Shown here: positions 25,058 through 34,145 of the stretch, piece by piece
Position numbering within the stretch: the stretch's first letter is position 1
How the letters are laid out: the number at the start of each line of letters is the position of its first letter
Source of the DNA: CAZCZZ01 sp964503335
Lineage (GTDB): Bacteria > Verrucomicrobiota > Kiritimatiellia > CAIVKH01
Direction: 5' to 3'
DNA length: 39,017 bases
Assembly (NCBI GenBank): GCA_964503335.1
Contig: CAZCZZ010000036.1
Coordinates: forward strand, 1-39,017
The notes under the pieces: model-generated
Seen by the model: the letters and a program-made list of their open reading frames with translations, nothing else
Databases searched by the model: none
Told to the model about the DNA's origin: nothing
Translations under genes and position numbers: made by a program

Positions 25058-26060
25058 GCCGATACCAATCGACCAGCGCGGCCGACGCAAAGGCGTGCCC
25101 GGCTTGATTCCAGTGTGCATCGGTTTCGAAATGATAGATTCGCGGATTCCCGTCCGCCTCCATGATCGGCTTCATGTCCAGCACGCTAAAACCTGCATCT
25201 CGCAGTGATCGGACGAACGCTTCATGAATGCGGCGCTCCTCGTCCTGGCTGTCTCCGATCCAGAGCCCGAGCGTCGGGATGATCATGATGCGGAACTGTC
25301 CGGGAGCGAAGCCCTGCGAAAGGTCCTTCACCTTCTGCAGGGAGCTGGCCAGCACTTCCTCGTCATAGATGTTGCGGAGCGTGAGTTGGTTGATATCGCG
25401 CGAGATGCCCAGTTTCTCGCAGAGCTTGCGGAGCGGGCGATAGCGCTGGATCTCGTAGCTCAGCGCCAGGTAGATCGCGCTGCGTCCCTGAAGCTGCGCT
25501 CTCAAGCGCGCTTTCCACGGCGATGCATCGCCGAATTTCGAGGGCTGAAGCTTGTCGCTGCGGTTGTAGTTCTTCAAGTCGTTGTTCATGCAGATGCCGA
25601 GCAGGACGTTCGAAACCGTTGCGCCATGCTCCCGCGCATAACGCAGCAAGCCCGCGTACTGGTCGAGGTCCCCGGGTATGCCGATGTTGAAAACGCGTCG
25701 CCCGAGCCCGGTGGCCAGAAGCTCGGAAAACCGCTCATGCTCCTCCACACCCCAGCCCATGGTGAAGGAGTCACCGAGGGCAAACAGGTCATCCGCCGTC
25801 GAACTGCGAATGTCCTTCGTATCGCGATAGCCATCCGCGTTGAACGTGACCTTGAGGTCGTAGTCGCCTTTCGGGGTTCGCTGCCTGATCGTGGACGAAC
25901 GCGGGCCGAAGGCGGCGTTGTACGCGGGGTCAATCTTGAACTCGATTTGCCGGCGCGGATCGTAGTGGGGCAGGAGCTTCCTGATGGCGACTTCAAGCAA
26001 TGCGATGGCGAGGAGACCCGAGAAGGCCAGCAGCAGGAGCTTCTTCAGGATGGACTTCAT
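25050..26060 (-). CDS. Membrane-anchored SGNH-hydrolase-like protein (second copy)
   Basis: The 336-residue protein has an N-terminal anchor (about 7-25) and a predicted periplasmic SGNH domain: L-G-D-S-F-T-M-G-W-G-V (Ser98), N-I-G-I-P-G, G-I-C-M-N-N-D and D-A-H-W-N-Q-A-G-H (Asp314, His316, with His322 nearby). The E-x-H-E-R-F after the first block and T-F-N-A-D-G-Y-R-D before it are common in SGNH proteins of polysaccharide loci. It may remove or transfer acyl groups on the glycan in the periplasm; that is inference from family and position. It begins four bases inside the GT4 gene. No MBOAT acyl donor protein, the usual partner for acetyl transfer, is in the window. Confidence 0.85.
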   Translation of the reverse strand: MKSILKKLLLLAFSGLLAIALLEVAIRKLLPHYDPRRQIEFKIDPAYNAAFGPRSSTIRQRTPKGDYDLKVTFNADGYRDTKDIRSSTADDLFALGDSFTMGWGVEEHERFSELLATGLGRRVFNIGIPGDLDQYAGLLRYAREHGATVSNVLLGICMNNDLKNYNRSDKLQPSKFGDASPWKARLRAQLQGRSAIYLALSYEIQRYRPLRKLCEKLGISRDINQLTLRNIYDEEVLASSLQKVKDLSQGFAPGQFRIMIIPTLGLWIGDSQDEERRIHEAFVRSLRDAGFSVLDMKPIMEADGNPRIYHFETDAHWNQAGHAFASAALVDWYRHE

Positions 26061-27229
26061 GTCTTCGCCGACCTCACGACGCTGGCGTAGCTGGCGAGAA
26101 TGCCCTTGTAGAAGGGTGCGAATTCAAGCTGCTGCAGAAAGTGTTCCCGACCGGCCCGCCCCATGCTCTCGCGTAAGCCCGGATCGCGCAGGAGCTTTCC
26201 GATCGCCCCCGCCATGGCCTCCGCATCGTGAGGCGGCACAAGGAATCCCGTCTCTCCCTCGACAACCAGTTCGGGCGTGCCACCGATACGGGTTCCCACC
26301 ACGGGCTTGCCCATGGCCATTGACTCGATGGTGACGTTGCCCAGGGGTTCGGGTTGCGCCGACGCCATGACGGACACGTCGAAGGTCTGCAGCGCAATGC
26401 GCGTGTCGGACATGTGACCCGCGAAGATGACGCGGTCCCCAAGCCCCAGGTCGTTGATCATCCGGCGCAGCGTGTCGAGGTGTGACTCGTTACCCGGGAA
26501 CGGGCTGCCGACAAGGACAAACTGCGCATCAGGGAATTCGTCCTTCAAAAGCGCCGCCGCCTTCACGAAGACTTCCTGTCCCTTCCGCACCAGCTTGATG
26601 CGACCGATCAAGCCGACAACGAGCGGCCCGAGCTTGAAGGACTCCCGGAAGCGGCGCACCTCATCTGCGGGCACGTGCTCAAATTCCTCTCTCGAAAGGC
26701 CGTTGTGAATCACCGTGATCCGCTCATTGCGCTGCTTCTCCGTAAACATGTTCGCCAGGAACTGCGAGATGGAAAGCACGCGATCGCAGTTGGCCAGTAG
26801 AAGGCTGCGATAAAGCGGCCATAGGGGACCGAAGTCCAGGAACGACTCGCGGATGTGCTGAATGTTGGGAATGCCCAGCGAGCGGGCGCACCAGCCGGAT
26901 ACGGGAAGAATCGTGGCGGTGTTCGTATGCACGAGGTTGGGTCTTTCACGCGTCATGATCCCGATCAGCGCTTTTCTCGACCGGACCACGTCGCGCAGCA
27001 GTCCATACCACTGCGTGGGTCTTGTCAGGCGGCTTCGGTGCAGGACGGGGAGGGATGGGACGAGGTGAATCCTTGCGCCGGCCGACTCGAGCGCGACGCG
27101 CAGTGGACCGTCTTCCTGCAGCACCACGGCGACGGAATGTCCGTCCCGGATCAGCGCCGAGGACAGGCGCAGAAGCGATCGGCTCGACCCGTACACGTCC
27201 GCCACATGATGGATGAAAAGGATCTTCAC
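26057..27229 (-). CDS. GT4 family glycosyltransferase
   Basis: The 390-residue GT-B fold protein begins K-I-L-F-I-H-H-V-A-D-V-Y-G-S-S-R-S, the usual start of a GT4 N-lobe. The donor-binding C-lobe has V-V-G-L-I-G-R-I, the R-K-G-Q-E motif, and P-E-P-L-G-N-V-T-I-E-S-M-A-M-G-K-P-V-V (the E-x7-E type motif), followed by G-G-T-P-E-L-V-V. It has no signal peptide and should work at the cytoplasmic face. Sugar and linkage are unknown. It overlaps both neighbours by four bases, the CapK-like gene before it and the SGNH gene after it. Confidence 0.94.
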   Translation of the reverse strand: MKILFIHHVADVYGSSRSLLRLSSALIRDGHSVAVVLQEDGPLRVALESAGARIHLVPSLPVLHRSRLTRPTQWYGLLRDVVRSRKALIGIMTRERPNLVHTNTATILPVSGWCARSLGIPNIQHIRESFLDFGPLWPLYRSLLLANCDRVLSISQFLANMFTEKQRNERITVIHNGLSREEFEHVPADEVRRFRESFKLGPLVVGLIGRIKLVRKGQEVFVKAAALLKDEFPDAQFVLVGSPFPGNESHLDTLRRMINDLGLGDRVIFAGHMSDTRIALQTFDVSVMASAQPEPLGNVTIESMAMGKPVVGTRIGGTPELVVEGETGFLVPPHDAEAMAGAIGKLLRDPGLRESMGRAGREHFLQQLEFAPFYKGILASYASVVRSAKT

Positions 27230-28599
27230 TGAGGCGGGGTGTACCGGTTGATCGTGTAGCGGAATTTCCCGGCCGCCGTTTCCGGAATGTGGTTGGTCAC
27301 AATGTACGCAATCTCGGACTGCGGCCCGAGAACCTTCCTCAAGTCCTTCAGCAAGGGTTCACGGATGAGCTGGAGTGCGTATTCCTTTACCCCCGACTCC
27401 GGCTGGATGGTGAGCGAAAAGATGTTCAGGTCTTCCTGCACAAACTGGAAGCGCCGTATCAGCTTCGGCCCATGCACCACGCCGACAACGTGGCGGATGT
27501 AGACCGGGGAAACGAAACCGCCGCTGCCGCTGAGGAGGAAATCGACGGCACGTCCCTCGAGGCGTTCCAGGACGGGGAAGCCCCTGCCGCAGGGGCACGC
27601 GCCCGACGACATGGCCGCCATGTCGCCGATGTCGAACCGCAGGATCGGAAACGCGCGGTTGCCAAGGAATGTCACCACCACGCGACCGAGCTCTCCCGGT
27701 GGCAGCGGCTTGTCGTTCTTGTCGAGAATCTCGATGAAGACGTTGGGCGCCAGGACATGCAGGCCGCCAGCCTCGCACTCGCACGCAAGCTCGCCGCAGT
27801 CACGGCTTCCGTACTTGTTGTGGATCCGGGCGCGGAACACCTCCTGCAGAAGCTCCCGGGTGTCCTCGGTCAGGGTGCCCCCCGTGGTCATGATGGACTT
27901 GAGGGGACGTACGAAAAGGCCGTGCTTCCTGATAAACGCCGCCATGGCCGCCGCCGCATCGACATACGCGATGGCGTGCTGGATGCGATGCTGATTGATC
28001 ATCGATATGTACTCGACGATCCGCTGGTCGCTCATCTCGAACGCGTTCAGAAGCACTTCGCGCGAGAGGGTCGTCATCACGCGTTGCCGCCACGAAGCCT
28101 TGGTCTCCTGGATGTCGTTCATCGAGCCCCAGAGCTTGAAGTGCGGCTTGCCATAGGGAATGCCGCTGAGCCCCATCTCGTAGACGCGCGCCGCGCGGTC
28201 CTTGTCGCGGAACTCCGGGTCGTGAATGACTGTCGTCGGGACGCCGGTCGTTCCGCCGCTGGTTACTTCCAGCCAGCCATAGCCTTTCGGCTTCACGCCC
28301 GACACGTACTCGCGACGCAGTTCCGGCGTCATCAGGTCGAGGAAATGGGATGAAAGCTCCTCCTTCGTTACAACCGGCAGCTCACCGGGCGGAACATCCT
28401 TCCGCCCGCCGAAGCGCTCGCGATAGAATGGGACGTGCTCGACGGCATGGTCGATCAACGAGCGAATCTGCTTCGACTGCCACTCCTGCATCAGCGCCGT
28501 CGGCCAACGCTCCATGCCTTTGAGATCGGCATAGCGGTCGCCTGCATGCGACCCGATCATGCGCTGCAGCGCGAAAAATAGTTTTCTGCGCACCTTCAT
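27226..28599 (-). CDS. CapK-like adenylate-forming enzyme
   Basis: The 457-residue protein is related to phenylacetate-CoA ligase/CapK adenylating enzymes, which activate a carboxylic acid with ATP. Motifs: T-S-G-G-T-T-G-V-P-T (113-122), Y-G-S-R-D-C-G-E-L-A, R-F-D-I-G-D, C-x-C-G-R-G-F (a metal-binding-like Cys pair), and G-K-F-R-Y near the C-terminus for the second half-reaction. ATG 28599 is chosen; the frame continues to 28626. CapK-type genes occur in many capsule loci and their acid substrate is usually unknown. Placement between a DUF362 gene and a GT4 gene, with two SGNH genes in the same run, suggests acylation or amide decoration of the glycan (inference). Confidence 0.9.
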   Translation of the reverse strand: MKVRRKLFFALQRMIGSHAGDRYADLKGMERWPTALMQEWQSKQIRSLIDHAVEHVPFYRERFGGRKDVPPGELPVVTKEELSSHFLDLMTPELRREYVSGVKPKGYGWLEVTSGGTTGVPTTVIHDPEFRDKDRAARVYEMGLSGIPYGKPHFKLWGSMNDIQETKASWRQRVMTTLSREVLLNAFEMSDQRIVEYISMINQHRIQHAIAYVDAAAAMAAFIRKHGLFVRPLKSIMTTGGTLTEDTRELLQEVFRARIHNKYGSRDCGELACECEAGGLHVLAPNVFIEILDKNDKPLPPGELGRVVVTFLGNRAFPILRFDIGDMAAMSSGACPCGRGFPVLERLEGRAVDFLLSGSGGFVSPVYIRHVVGVVHGPKLIRRFQFVQEDLNIFSLTIQPESGVKEYALQLIREPLLKDLRKVLGPQSEIAYIVTNHIPETAAGKFRYTINRYTPPQ

Positions 28600-29945
28600 G
28601 TGGCTTTCTCGATATGGCCCCGCCAACCCGGTGGCGGAATGAAGGCGTGCAAGACGGGAAGACCTGCAAGTCCGCGTACAAGGCCATCGTTCAGACCGAT
28701 TACCACATCCGCCGGATTGAATTGCCCCCAGTCGGAATCGCGGAACTCCCGATGATGGGCAAGGCAGGGGATCTTGACGATGTCGTAGCCCATCAGTGTC
28801 GCCATCACGCTGTCGACGAGCAGGGGATCGGTGCCCGCGATGAGAACGCCCGTATCCACGGGCAGCGGTTGCAGCGGCCCGTTCCCTTCGCCGGACACGA
28901 TGGCGTCCACGATGGCGAGGTAGGAGCGCTGGGGCTTCGTGCTGAGCTCGCCGCCGCGCGCGGTGGCGTACTTGATGATCCGGTTGAGGTCATACACCAT
29001 GCGCCAGATCGTGTCGTTGCCGTACCACGAGCCCGCCGCCATGTAGATCCTGCCCTCCCGCAGCCGTTCCCGCGTCGCTTCCGTGTGAATGCCCCGGAGC
29101 CGCTTCAAGACAAGCCAGACTTTCCGCCCGATTGCGAAAAGGAAGCGCGATCGCTTCTGCAGCAACTCGCGCACGCGGACCTGTGTGCGCACGAGGAATG
29201 GCGCGTTCGGGCCGAACTCGTCGCCGCCCGACGAGGGCGATCCTTTGCGATGGTGCACGAGGCACGCCTTCTGCCCATTGATGCCGACTAGATTCTTCAG
29301 CGCGCCGGTGATCCCGGCCTTCTGGTGCGTCTTCATCTTCGGGAGATTGATAAAAAGGTCTGCCTCAAGCGCGGAGCCCGCGATAACGTAGCGGTGGAAG
29401 CCTTCGCGGTGGCTGCTCGTCGTGATGCCCGGGTCGTAATCGGACACACGGAACCGGGCCTTGCGGTCGCTGATCGGGTCGAGGTAGCTGGCCGCATCGA
29501 GGACGATTTCGCGGTAGCCCTGCGGGTCCCCGTCGCGGAATGCGAGATCGGGCTCCAGGTAGCCTTGCACCTTGACGAACCGCTCGCGGCGCAGGTCCAG
29601 GAATCGAACGGTTGGATTCTGTCGGTCCGCATACTTGCGGATCAATCGATCAAGTCCACACTGCGCCGCCATCTTCTCCCATTCGCAGCTCTGCAGCGGA
29701 ACGTCCCCGACGATGATCCATTGCAGGGACGGGTACTTAACGAGACAGGACTCAATGACGGCCTCGATCAGGAGGGGCGACGTGATCAGCGCCTGGATCG
29801 GGAACGCGTCGTGCTCCTGATGGAGAACCCAGTTCGGCTTGATGCAGATCCTGCGATAATCGCCGTCGGGCAGGAATCCAGCCACCGCACGCCGCAATTC
29901 GGCAGGATCATACGAGGCCAGGACGATATGGCATGCAGTTGTCAT
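28596..29945 (-). CDS. DUF362 domain protein
   Basis: The 449-residue protein has the DUF362 core: C-I-K-P-N-W-V (34-40), a middle portion with L-F-I-N-L-P-K-M-K-T-H-Q-K-A-G-I-T-G-A-L-K-N-L-V-G, then I-V-D-A-I-V-S-G-E-G-N-G-P and I-A-G-T-D-P-L-L-V-D. No iron-sulphur-type Cys cluster is seen, unlike many DUF362 members, and there is no signal peptide. The biochemical function of this family is not established. Here it is inside a tightly packed glycan operon, overlapping the SGNH gene before and the CapK-like gene after it by four bases each, so it probably works on the same substrate as one of them. Confidence 0.88.
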   Translation of the reverse strand: MTTACHIVLASYDPAELRRAVAGFLPDGDYRRICIKPNWVLHQEHDAFPIQALITSPLLIEAVIESCLVKYPSLQWIIVGDVPLQSCEWEKMAAQCGLDRLIRKYADRQNPTVRFLDLRRERFVKVQGYLEPDLAFRDGDPQGYREIVLDAASYLDPISDRKARFRVSDYDPGITTSSHREGFHRYVIAGSALEADLFINLPKMKTHQKAGITGALKNLVGINGQKACLVHHRKGSPSSGGDEFGPNAPFLVRTQVRVRELLQKRSRFLFAIGRKVWLVLKRLRGIHTEATRERLREGRIYMAAGSWYGNDTIWRMVYDLNRIIKYATARGGELSTKPQRSYLAIVDAIVSGEGNGPLQPLPVDTGVLIAGTDPLLVDSVMATLMGYDIVKIPCLAHHREFRDSDWGQFNPADVVIGLNDGLVRGLAGLPVLHAFIPPPGWRGHIEKAT

Positions 29946-30946
29946 GGCGCGGCGAAGAGATCCTTCCGCTCCTCCATCCAGGCGGCAACCTGCTGTGCCA
30001 CGCGTTCATAGCCTGCGGGCGTCATGTGGTTGCCGTCCTTGAGGTATAGCGGCTCGTCCCGGTGTTCCTTGAGCGCGGGCAGAAGATCGAGGAAGGGTAT
30101 CCCCTCTCGCGCGAGAAACGATGCAATATCCGCGTGTGCCTTGTTTTTCGCGGGATCTACATGCAGGAACTGCTTGTTGGGCAGGATCACCACGGCGAAG
30201 GGTCGTCCGGCTTGCGCGCAGTCATCCCTCATCATGAGAATGATGTCCTTCATCCGCTTCCAGGAGGGGTAGCCCGTCTTCCGGTCGACATAAACCGGCC
30301 AGTACCCGCGCACCCTGTAGGCGAGTTCCGCGTATGCATCGCGCATGCGGAGGACGATGCGGAGCTTCTTGAGTTGGTCAAGCAGTCCGGCCCTCTTTCC
30401 GGATTCCGCCTGCTCCGGAAGCAGCGCGGCATTGCCGAAGAAGTAGCGGTTTGCATCCCAATAGTCGTTGAAGTTGAAGCCATAGACGATGGCATCCGGC
30501 GAGAAGGCGGGCAGGATGTGTTTCATCTGCAGATAGATCTGCTCGGTGTTGTATCCACCCACGCCGCAGTTCCACACCTCGAAGGCGTCGGGCAGAATCG
30601 CGTCGATTCGGTTTGGATACGCCTCAGCGGTGTTCGTGATCCCGACACCCTGCGTCACGGAGTCTCCAACAAAGGCCACGCGAGTGACTGCGGGATTCTT
30701 TGTGACTTCCCGCTCCGGCATGTTGAAGCCGAGGCTGTTGAAGACGATTTCCCCGCTGCGATAGCCCGGGGTGAGGACGTAGTTAAGGCCCGGGATGTCC
30801 GACTTCGTGACGCCGCCGGGTTTGTCCGCATCCTCCATCGCCTGGATCTGGGCCCGCTCCTGTGCGCGCAGTACGACCTCGGCGATTCCACCCAGCACGA
30901 GCAGGGTGATCCCCGACAACAGCAGCTTGAAAATGAAGCGCTTCAT
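29942..30946 (-). CDS. Membrane-anchored SGNH-hydrolase-like protein (third copy)
   Basis: ATG 30946 gives 334 residues with an N-terminal anchor (about 6-27); the longer frame to 30994 lies inside the lyase gene. The SGNH blocks are F-V-G-D-S-V-T-Q-G-V-G (Ser96), C-G-V-G-G-Y-N-T (block II Gly), G-F-N-F-N-D-Y (block III Asn) and D-G-N-H-M-T-P-A-G (Asp304, His307), so the active site looks complete. It is unlike the 25050 copy outside these blocks. Its likely role is esterase or acyl transfer on the periplasmic glycan. The start overlaps the lyase stop by one base (TGATG), and the stop overlaps the DUF362 start by four. Confidence 0.88.
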   Translation of the reverse strand: MKRFIFKLLLSGITLLVLGGIAEVVLRAQERAQIQAMEDADKPGGVTKSDIPGLNYVLTPGYRSGEIVFNSLGFNMPEREVTKNPAVTRVAFVGDSVTQGVGITNTAEAYPNRIDAILPDAFEVWNCGVGGYNTEQIYLQMKHILPAFSPDAIVYGFNFNDYWDANRYFFGNAALLPEQAESGKRAGLLDQLKKLRIVLRMRDAYAELAYRVRGYWPVYVDRKTGYPSWKRMKDIILMMRDDCAQAGRPFAVVILPNKQFLHVDPAKNKAHADIASFLAREGIPFLDLLPALKEHRDEPLYLKDGNHMTPAGYERVAQQVAAWMEERKDLFAAP

Positions 30947-32646
30947 CACGTCGTCACATCCACCCGCCACAGCAGGCGAGCAGGCAGAGAACACGAAAGC
31001 TCGACCACGAGCAAGCGCGTCGATTCGCGTGTGCCATAGAACGGGGAGAAGACGCCGTCCCGGAGCCGAACCTCAAGTCCTTCGGGAGCCTTAAAGCGAA
31101 GGCCGCGACCATCGGGCAGTTTCAGCTCGGCTGTGTTGTCGCGTGTTGTGACAGTAATGGAAGGATGAAGGACGAACTGCGCCGCAAGACGGCGGGGACC
31201 AGCGCCTGAAACATCATCCGTGATTTCGATCGACGCTGGCGTAACGGCAAGGCTCCTTCGATGGGGGAAGTCTTCCACGGTGAGGCGACCGGGTTGGTGG
31301 TCGACGACGGTCGCGGCGACATCCGTCCCCGGCAACATGAAGAGCGACGATCCGCCACCTTCAGGAAGCGGCAATTGCTCCCATCGATCGATGACCAGTA
31401 CGCTGTGTGCAAACGTGGAGCGGAAAGCGTTACGCGCGGCAGGGTCAGGCGAGTAGATGTATGAACCCGGATCGGTAAAGACCGCGTGCCCGCCAAGGTT
31501 CAAAGCGAACGACAGCCTGTCGTTATGCGCATGCGCACCCTGGCCCGCGAAGCCCACGCCGCCGAACTCGCACGCCGCGTGAAGCTCGCCGCGACGACAG
31601 GTCCACCAGCCGCTGCTTTCGTACAGAGCATCGGTTTGCGGAATGAAGTCGCGTCCGAGAAGAATCCGCGCCGCTTTGAGGAGCACGTCGGCTCGACCCA
31701 TGGATCGACTCGCGAAGTCGAAGGCGATGACGCGTCCACCGTCGTCATCCCCAAATGGGAACACATCGCCGCCACGACACGAGAAGTCCGCGACGATCTG
31801 CAACCCCTTGTCGAGCGACGTCCTGAGTCCCGGCGAAATGGGTTCATGCAGCACAGCGAAGAGAACGGCCATCTCCATGATCAAGGCATGGTAGGGCAGG
31901 GATGCTTCCCAGGCGCCGCCGTCCTGATGCGACTGTGCGGCAAGCGCTCGCGGAAATTCACCGCGCGCAAAGTGAAGCCATGCTCGACCCTGCAGCGTGT
32001 CGAGATGGGCTCCGATGTAGGCCAGACCAAGAAGATTCGCCAGATAGTGGTTTGAGCTGATCCTCTTCGCTTCGAGCCGGGCCATGATGGCCGAGCCGTG
32101 GTCGTGCATGGTTTGGAGCCATCGTTCCATGCCCAGCGACTTTCGAAGTGCTCCTTCGTAAAGGGCATCCGCGCATATCCAGGTCACCGCGCGAAGCGCA
32201 ACTTCCATGGCATTGGTCCATGCGTGGCCGTTCGGGTCGCGGTTGGTGTCCAGCCACGTTGTGATGAAGGATGCTGCATCTCCTGCGGCCTGCGTTGCGG
32301 GGCGGGCGGCATTCAGCACAAGGTGGTACGCGCGACTGAATTCCCAGATGAGTTTTACGTCGGCCTCGAGGCCCGTTCCGGTGTTCGGGCCTGAGAGACA
32401 GCGATCGAAAAGCTCTGCAAGTTCAAACTCCTGGCGGAAGATCCTGTTCGGCGGAACCACAACGTCGTGAAGGTCAGACGCCGCAGCCCACGCGCGCAGG
32501 AACGGGGCGAGCGAATCATGGGCCTTCCATGCCGCGCCTGTTGGGCACGGTGAAAACGTAAACGGCTGATGTCCCTGAAGTCGCTGTGCCGCCTTGCGGG
32601 CAAGTAGCGTTGGATGACGGAATAGCGGTGAACGAAAGAAGGTCAT
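30946..32646 (-). CDS. Heparinase II/III (alginate lyase) family protein
   Basis: ATG 32646 gives 566 residues; the upstream extension to 32736 is antisense-like and unlikely. An alpha-toroid N-terminal half (about 95-330) contains D-P-N-G-H-A-W-T-N-A-M-E, S-S-N-H-Y-L-A-N (Asn199, His200) and L-P-Y-H (Tyr252). The beta-sandwich C-terminal half has G-Q-G-A-H-A-H-N-D-R-L-S-F (His373) and F-T-D-P-G-S-Y-I-Y. These are the expected landmarks of family PL lyases of the heparinase II/III type. No signal peptide is visible, which is odd for a lyase acting in the periplasm; such proteins in exosortase-linked loci often lack one. A role in editing or turnover of an acidic glycan is inferred. It is coupled to genes on both sides. 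Confidence 0.9.
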   Translation of the reverse strand: MTFFRSPLFRHPTLLARKAAQRLQGHQPFTFSPCPTGAAWKAHDSLAPFLRAWAAASDLHDVVVPPNRIFRQEFELAELFDRCLSGPNTGTGLEADVKLIWEFSRAYHLVLNAARPATQAAGDAASFITTWLDTNRDPNGHAWTNAMEVALRAVTWICADALYEGALRKSLGMERWLQTMHDHGSAIMARLEAKRISSNHYLANLLGLAYIGAHLDTLQGRAWLHFARGEFPRALAAQSHQDGGAWEASLPYHALIMEMAVLFAVLHEPISPGLRTSLDKGLQIVADFSCRGGDVFPFGDDDGGRVIAFDFASRSMGRADVLLKAARILLGRDFIPQTDALYESSGWWTCRRGELHAACEFGGVGFAGQGAHAHNDRLSFALNLGGHAVFTDPGSYIYSPDPAARNAFRSTFAHSVLVIDRWEQLPLPEGGGSSLFMLPGTDVAATVVDHQPGRLTVEDFPHRRSLAVTPASIEITDDVSGAGPRRLAAQFVLHPSITVTTRDNTAELKLPDGRGLRFKAPEGLEVRLRDGVFSPFYGTRESTRLLVVELSCSLPARLLWRVDVTT

Positions 32647-33920
32647 GATCCGATCGTGGCGTCGAAGAGCCTCGCGAGTTTCCCAACGGCCCTGTCGGCG
32701 CGGAAGTTCACCAACTCGGACTCGTTGAAGTTCCATGGTGCCCGTCCGGACTTGATGTCCCAGAGTCGGGACAGGCCCGCGGCGATGGCCGCAGGATCGT
32801 GGGACACGATCATGCCGCAGGCTGTGCGCTCGATGATCTCGGTCACTTCGCAGGGTTCCGACACGGCAAAGACCGGAACACGTGCACCCATCGCCTCGAA
32901 CAGCTTTCCGGGAATATGCGTGGAATCGCCCGGCGACTGGATGATCAGCGATGCATCGCTTTGGCAGAGTCGCGCGAGCGCTTCGTCATGCCGGACCTGT
33001 CCAATCAGTTTGATGTAAGGCCCCAGCCGGAGCCGGTCCAGCGTTTCCTCGAGTCCCTGAATGCCAAGAACGGCGCCCGCCCATTCGAAGCGGAATTGTT
33101 CCGGTGTCAGCTTGTGCGCATCGATGAACAGCCGCATGCCTTCAAAGAACGAGAAGGGATTGCGGCTGACGTACATCGTCCCGACGTAAGAAATCACCAG
33201 GGTGTTGGCGTTGTCCGGTGCGACCTTCGGCGGATACTCGGAAGGATCGAAGAAGTTGTAGTTCACCTCGATCGGCTGCTTCAACGTGTCGCCATAGTGC
33301 GCTGTCAGGTAATCCTTCAACCCGCGGCATACGCACGACAGCCTCGTCGCCGCGCCGATCGCCTTTCGCTCCAGCCGCGCGTGCAGCCAGCGGTGAAACG
33401 GCGTCGGTTGCGTCAGGTGATAGTAGGGACTTCCGGTCCACAGATCGCGGAACTCCATGACGCAAGGAAGCTTGAACTCCCGCGCAAGGGCTTCGGCAAC
33501 GAGCAGGTTCGTCCGCGGTGCGAGCGACGCGAAGATCAGGTCCACGGGATGTTCGCGAAGGTAGTCACGCGCCAACTGGATTGCCGCGCGCTTCCATGGG
33601 ATCTGCTTGTCCGGGACCATGAGCCAGCGGTTGATGATGCTGGTGATGCCGATGCCGCGTGAAATGCCGCCCTTTGGCCCGGAGGCGTGCGCCGCCTTGC
33701 CGCCGCGTATGCCGCGATACAGTTCGGCCAGGTCGAATCCCTTCGCGCGCAAGACTTCCACGCCCGGTGGAACAGCCCCCGTGGATCGACTCGTCACGGC
33801 CGACGTCAGCACGACAGGCTGGTAGCCCTGCGCGCTGAGATTCCGCGCTATACGCCGGAGCCGGATCGGCCCCATCTCCCACTCGTCAAACGAGTGATAA
33901 ACAATCAAGACGCGTTTCAT
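32643..33920 (-). CDS. GT4-like glycosyltransferase, first gene of the minus-strand operon
   Basis: ATG 33920 gives 425 residues beginning M-K-R-V-L-I-V-Y-H-S-F-D-E-W-E-M-G-P, a normal GT-B N-lobe start; the open frame to 33953 runs into the palindromic repeat. The donor lobe has I-S-Y-V-G-T-M-Y, I-G-Q-V-R-H-D-E and H-I-P-G-K-L-F-E-A-M-G-A-R-V-P-V-F-A, as in GT4 enzymes. It is cytoplasmic with unknown sugar. Its stop overlaps the lyase start by four bases, and the 225-base gap before it holds a large inverted repeat and no clear promoter, so the origin of transcription for this long gene run is uncertain. Confidence 0.9.
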   Translation of the reverse strand: MKRVLIVYHSFDEWEMGPIRLRRIARNLSAQGYQPVVLTSAVTSRSTGAVPPGVEVLRAKGFDLAELYRGIRGGKAAHASGPKGGISRGIGITSIINRWLMVPDKQIPWKRAAIQLARDYLREHPVDLIFASLAPRTNLLVAEALAREFKLPCVMEFRDLWTGSPYYHLTQPTPFHRWLHARLERKAIGAATRLSCVCRGLKDYLTAHYGDTLKQPIEVNYNFFDPSEYPPKVAPDNANTLVISYVGTMYVSRNPFSFFEGMRLFIDAHKLTPEQFRFEWAGAVLGIQGLEETLDRLRLGPYIKLIGQVRHDEALARLCQSDASLIIQSPGDSTHIPGKLFEAMGARVPVFAVSEPCEVTEIIERTACGMIVSHDPAAIAAGLSRLWDIKSGRAPWNFNESELVNFRADRAVGKLARLFDATIGS

Positions 33921-33936
33921 GCGGATCAAAAAGATC

Positions 33937-34133
33937 TTTTGCCCACGGAACACACGAAATACACGGACATCGGAGAAGATCTATTGCCCACGGAGGTCAC
34001 GGATAAGGAGGATATTCCGAATTCAGAACAAACCAAAACATCTGACTCTGCTCTTCCCATCCGTGCTATCCGTGAACTCCGTGGGCACATCTCCGTTCGG
34101 AATTCCGTGTATTCCGTGTGTTCCGTGGGCAAA
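33937..34133. repeat. Long palindromic intergenic repeat with CACGGA units
   Basis: Two arms of about 75 bases (33937-34009 and 34056-34133) are imperfect inverted copies. They include a perfect 15-base match (33941-33955 against 34116-34130), and each arm contains irregular CACGGA units about nine bases apart (GCCCACGGAACACAC..., CCCACGGAGGTCACGGAT). The whole would fold into a long hairpin. It fills most of the gap between two minus-strand genes. It resembles a non-coding REP/MITE-like element; the short frames translated from it are not genes. Confidence 0.75.
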
Positions 34134-34145
34134 GCCTCCTCGGAA

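Noticed and set aside
33937..34133. CRISPR array
   Set aside because: The CACGGA units are short, irregularly spaced and arranged as inverted arms, with no constant direct repeat and spacer pattern, and no cas gene is present.
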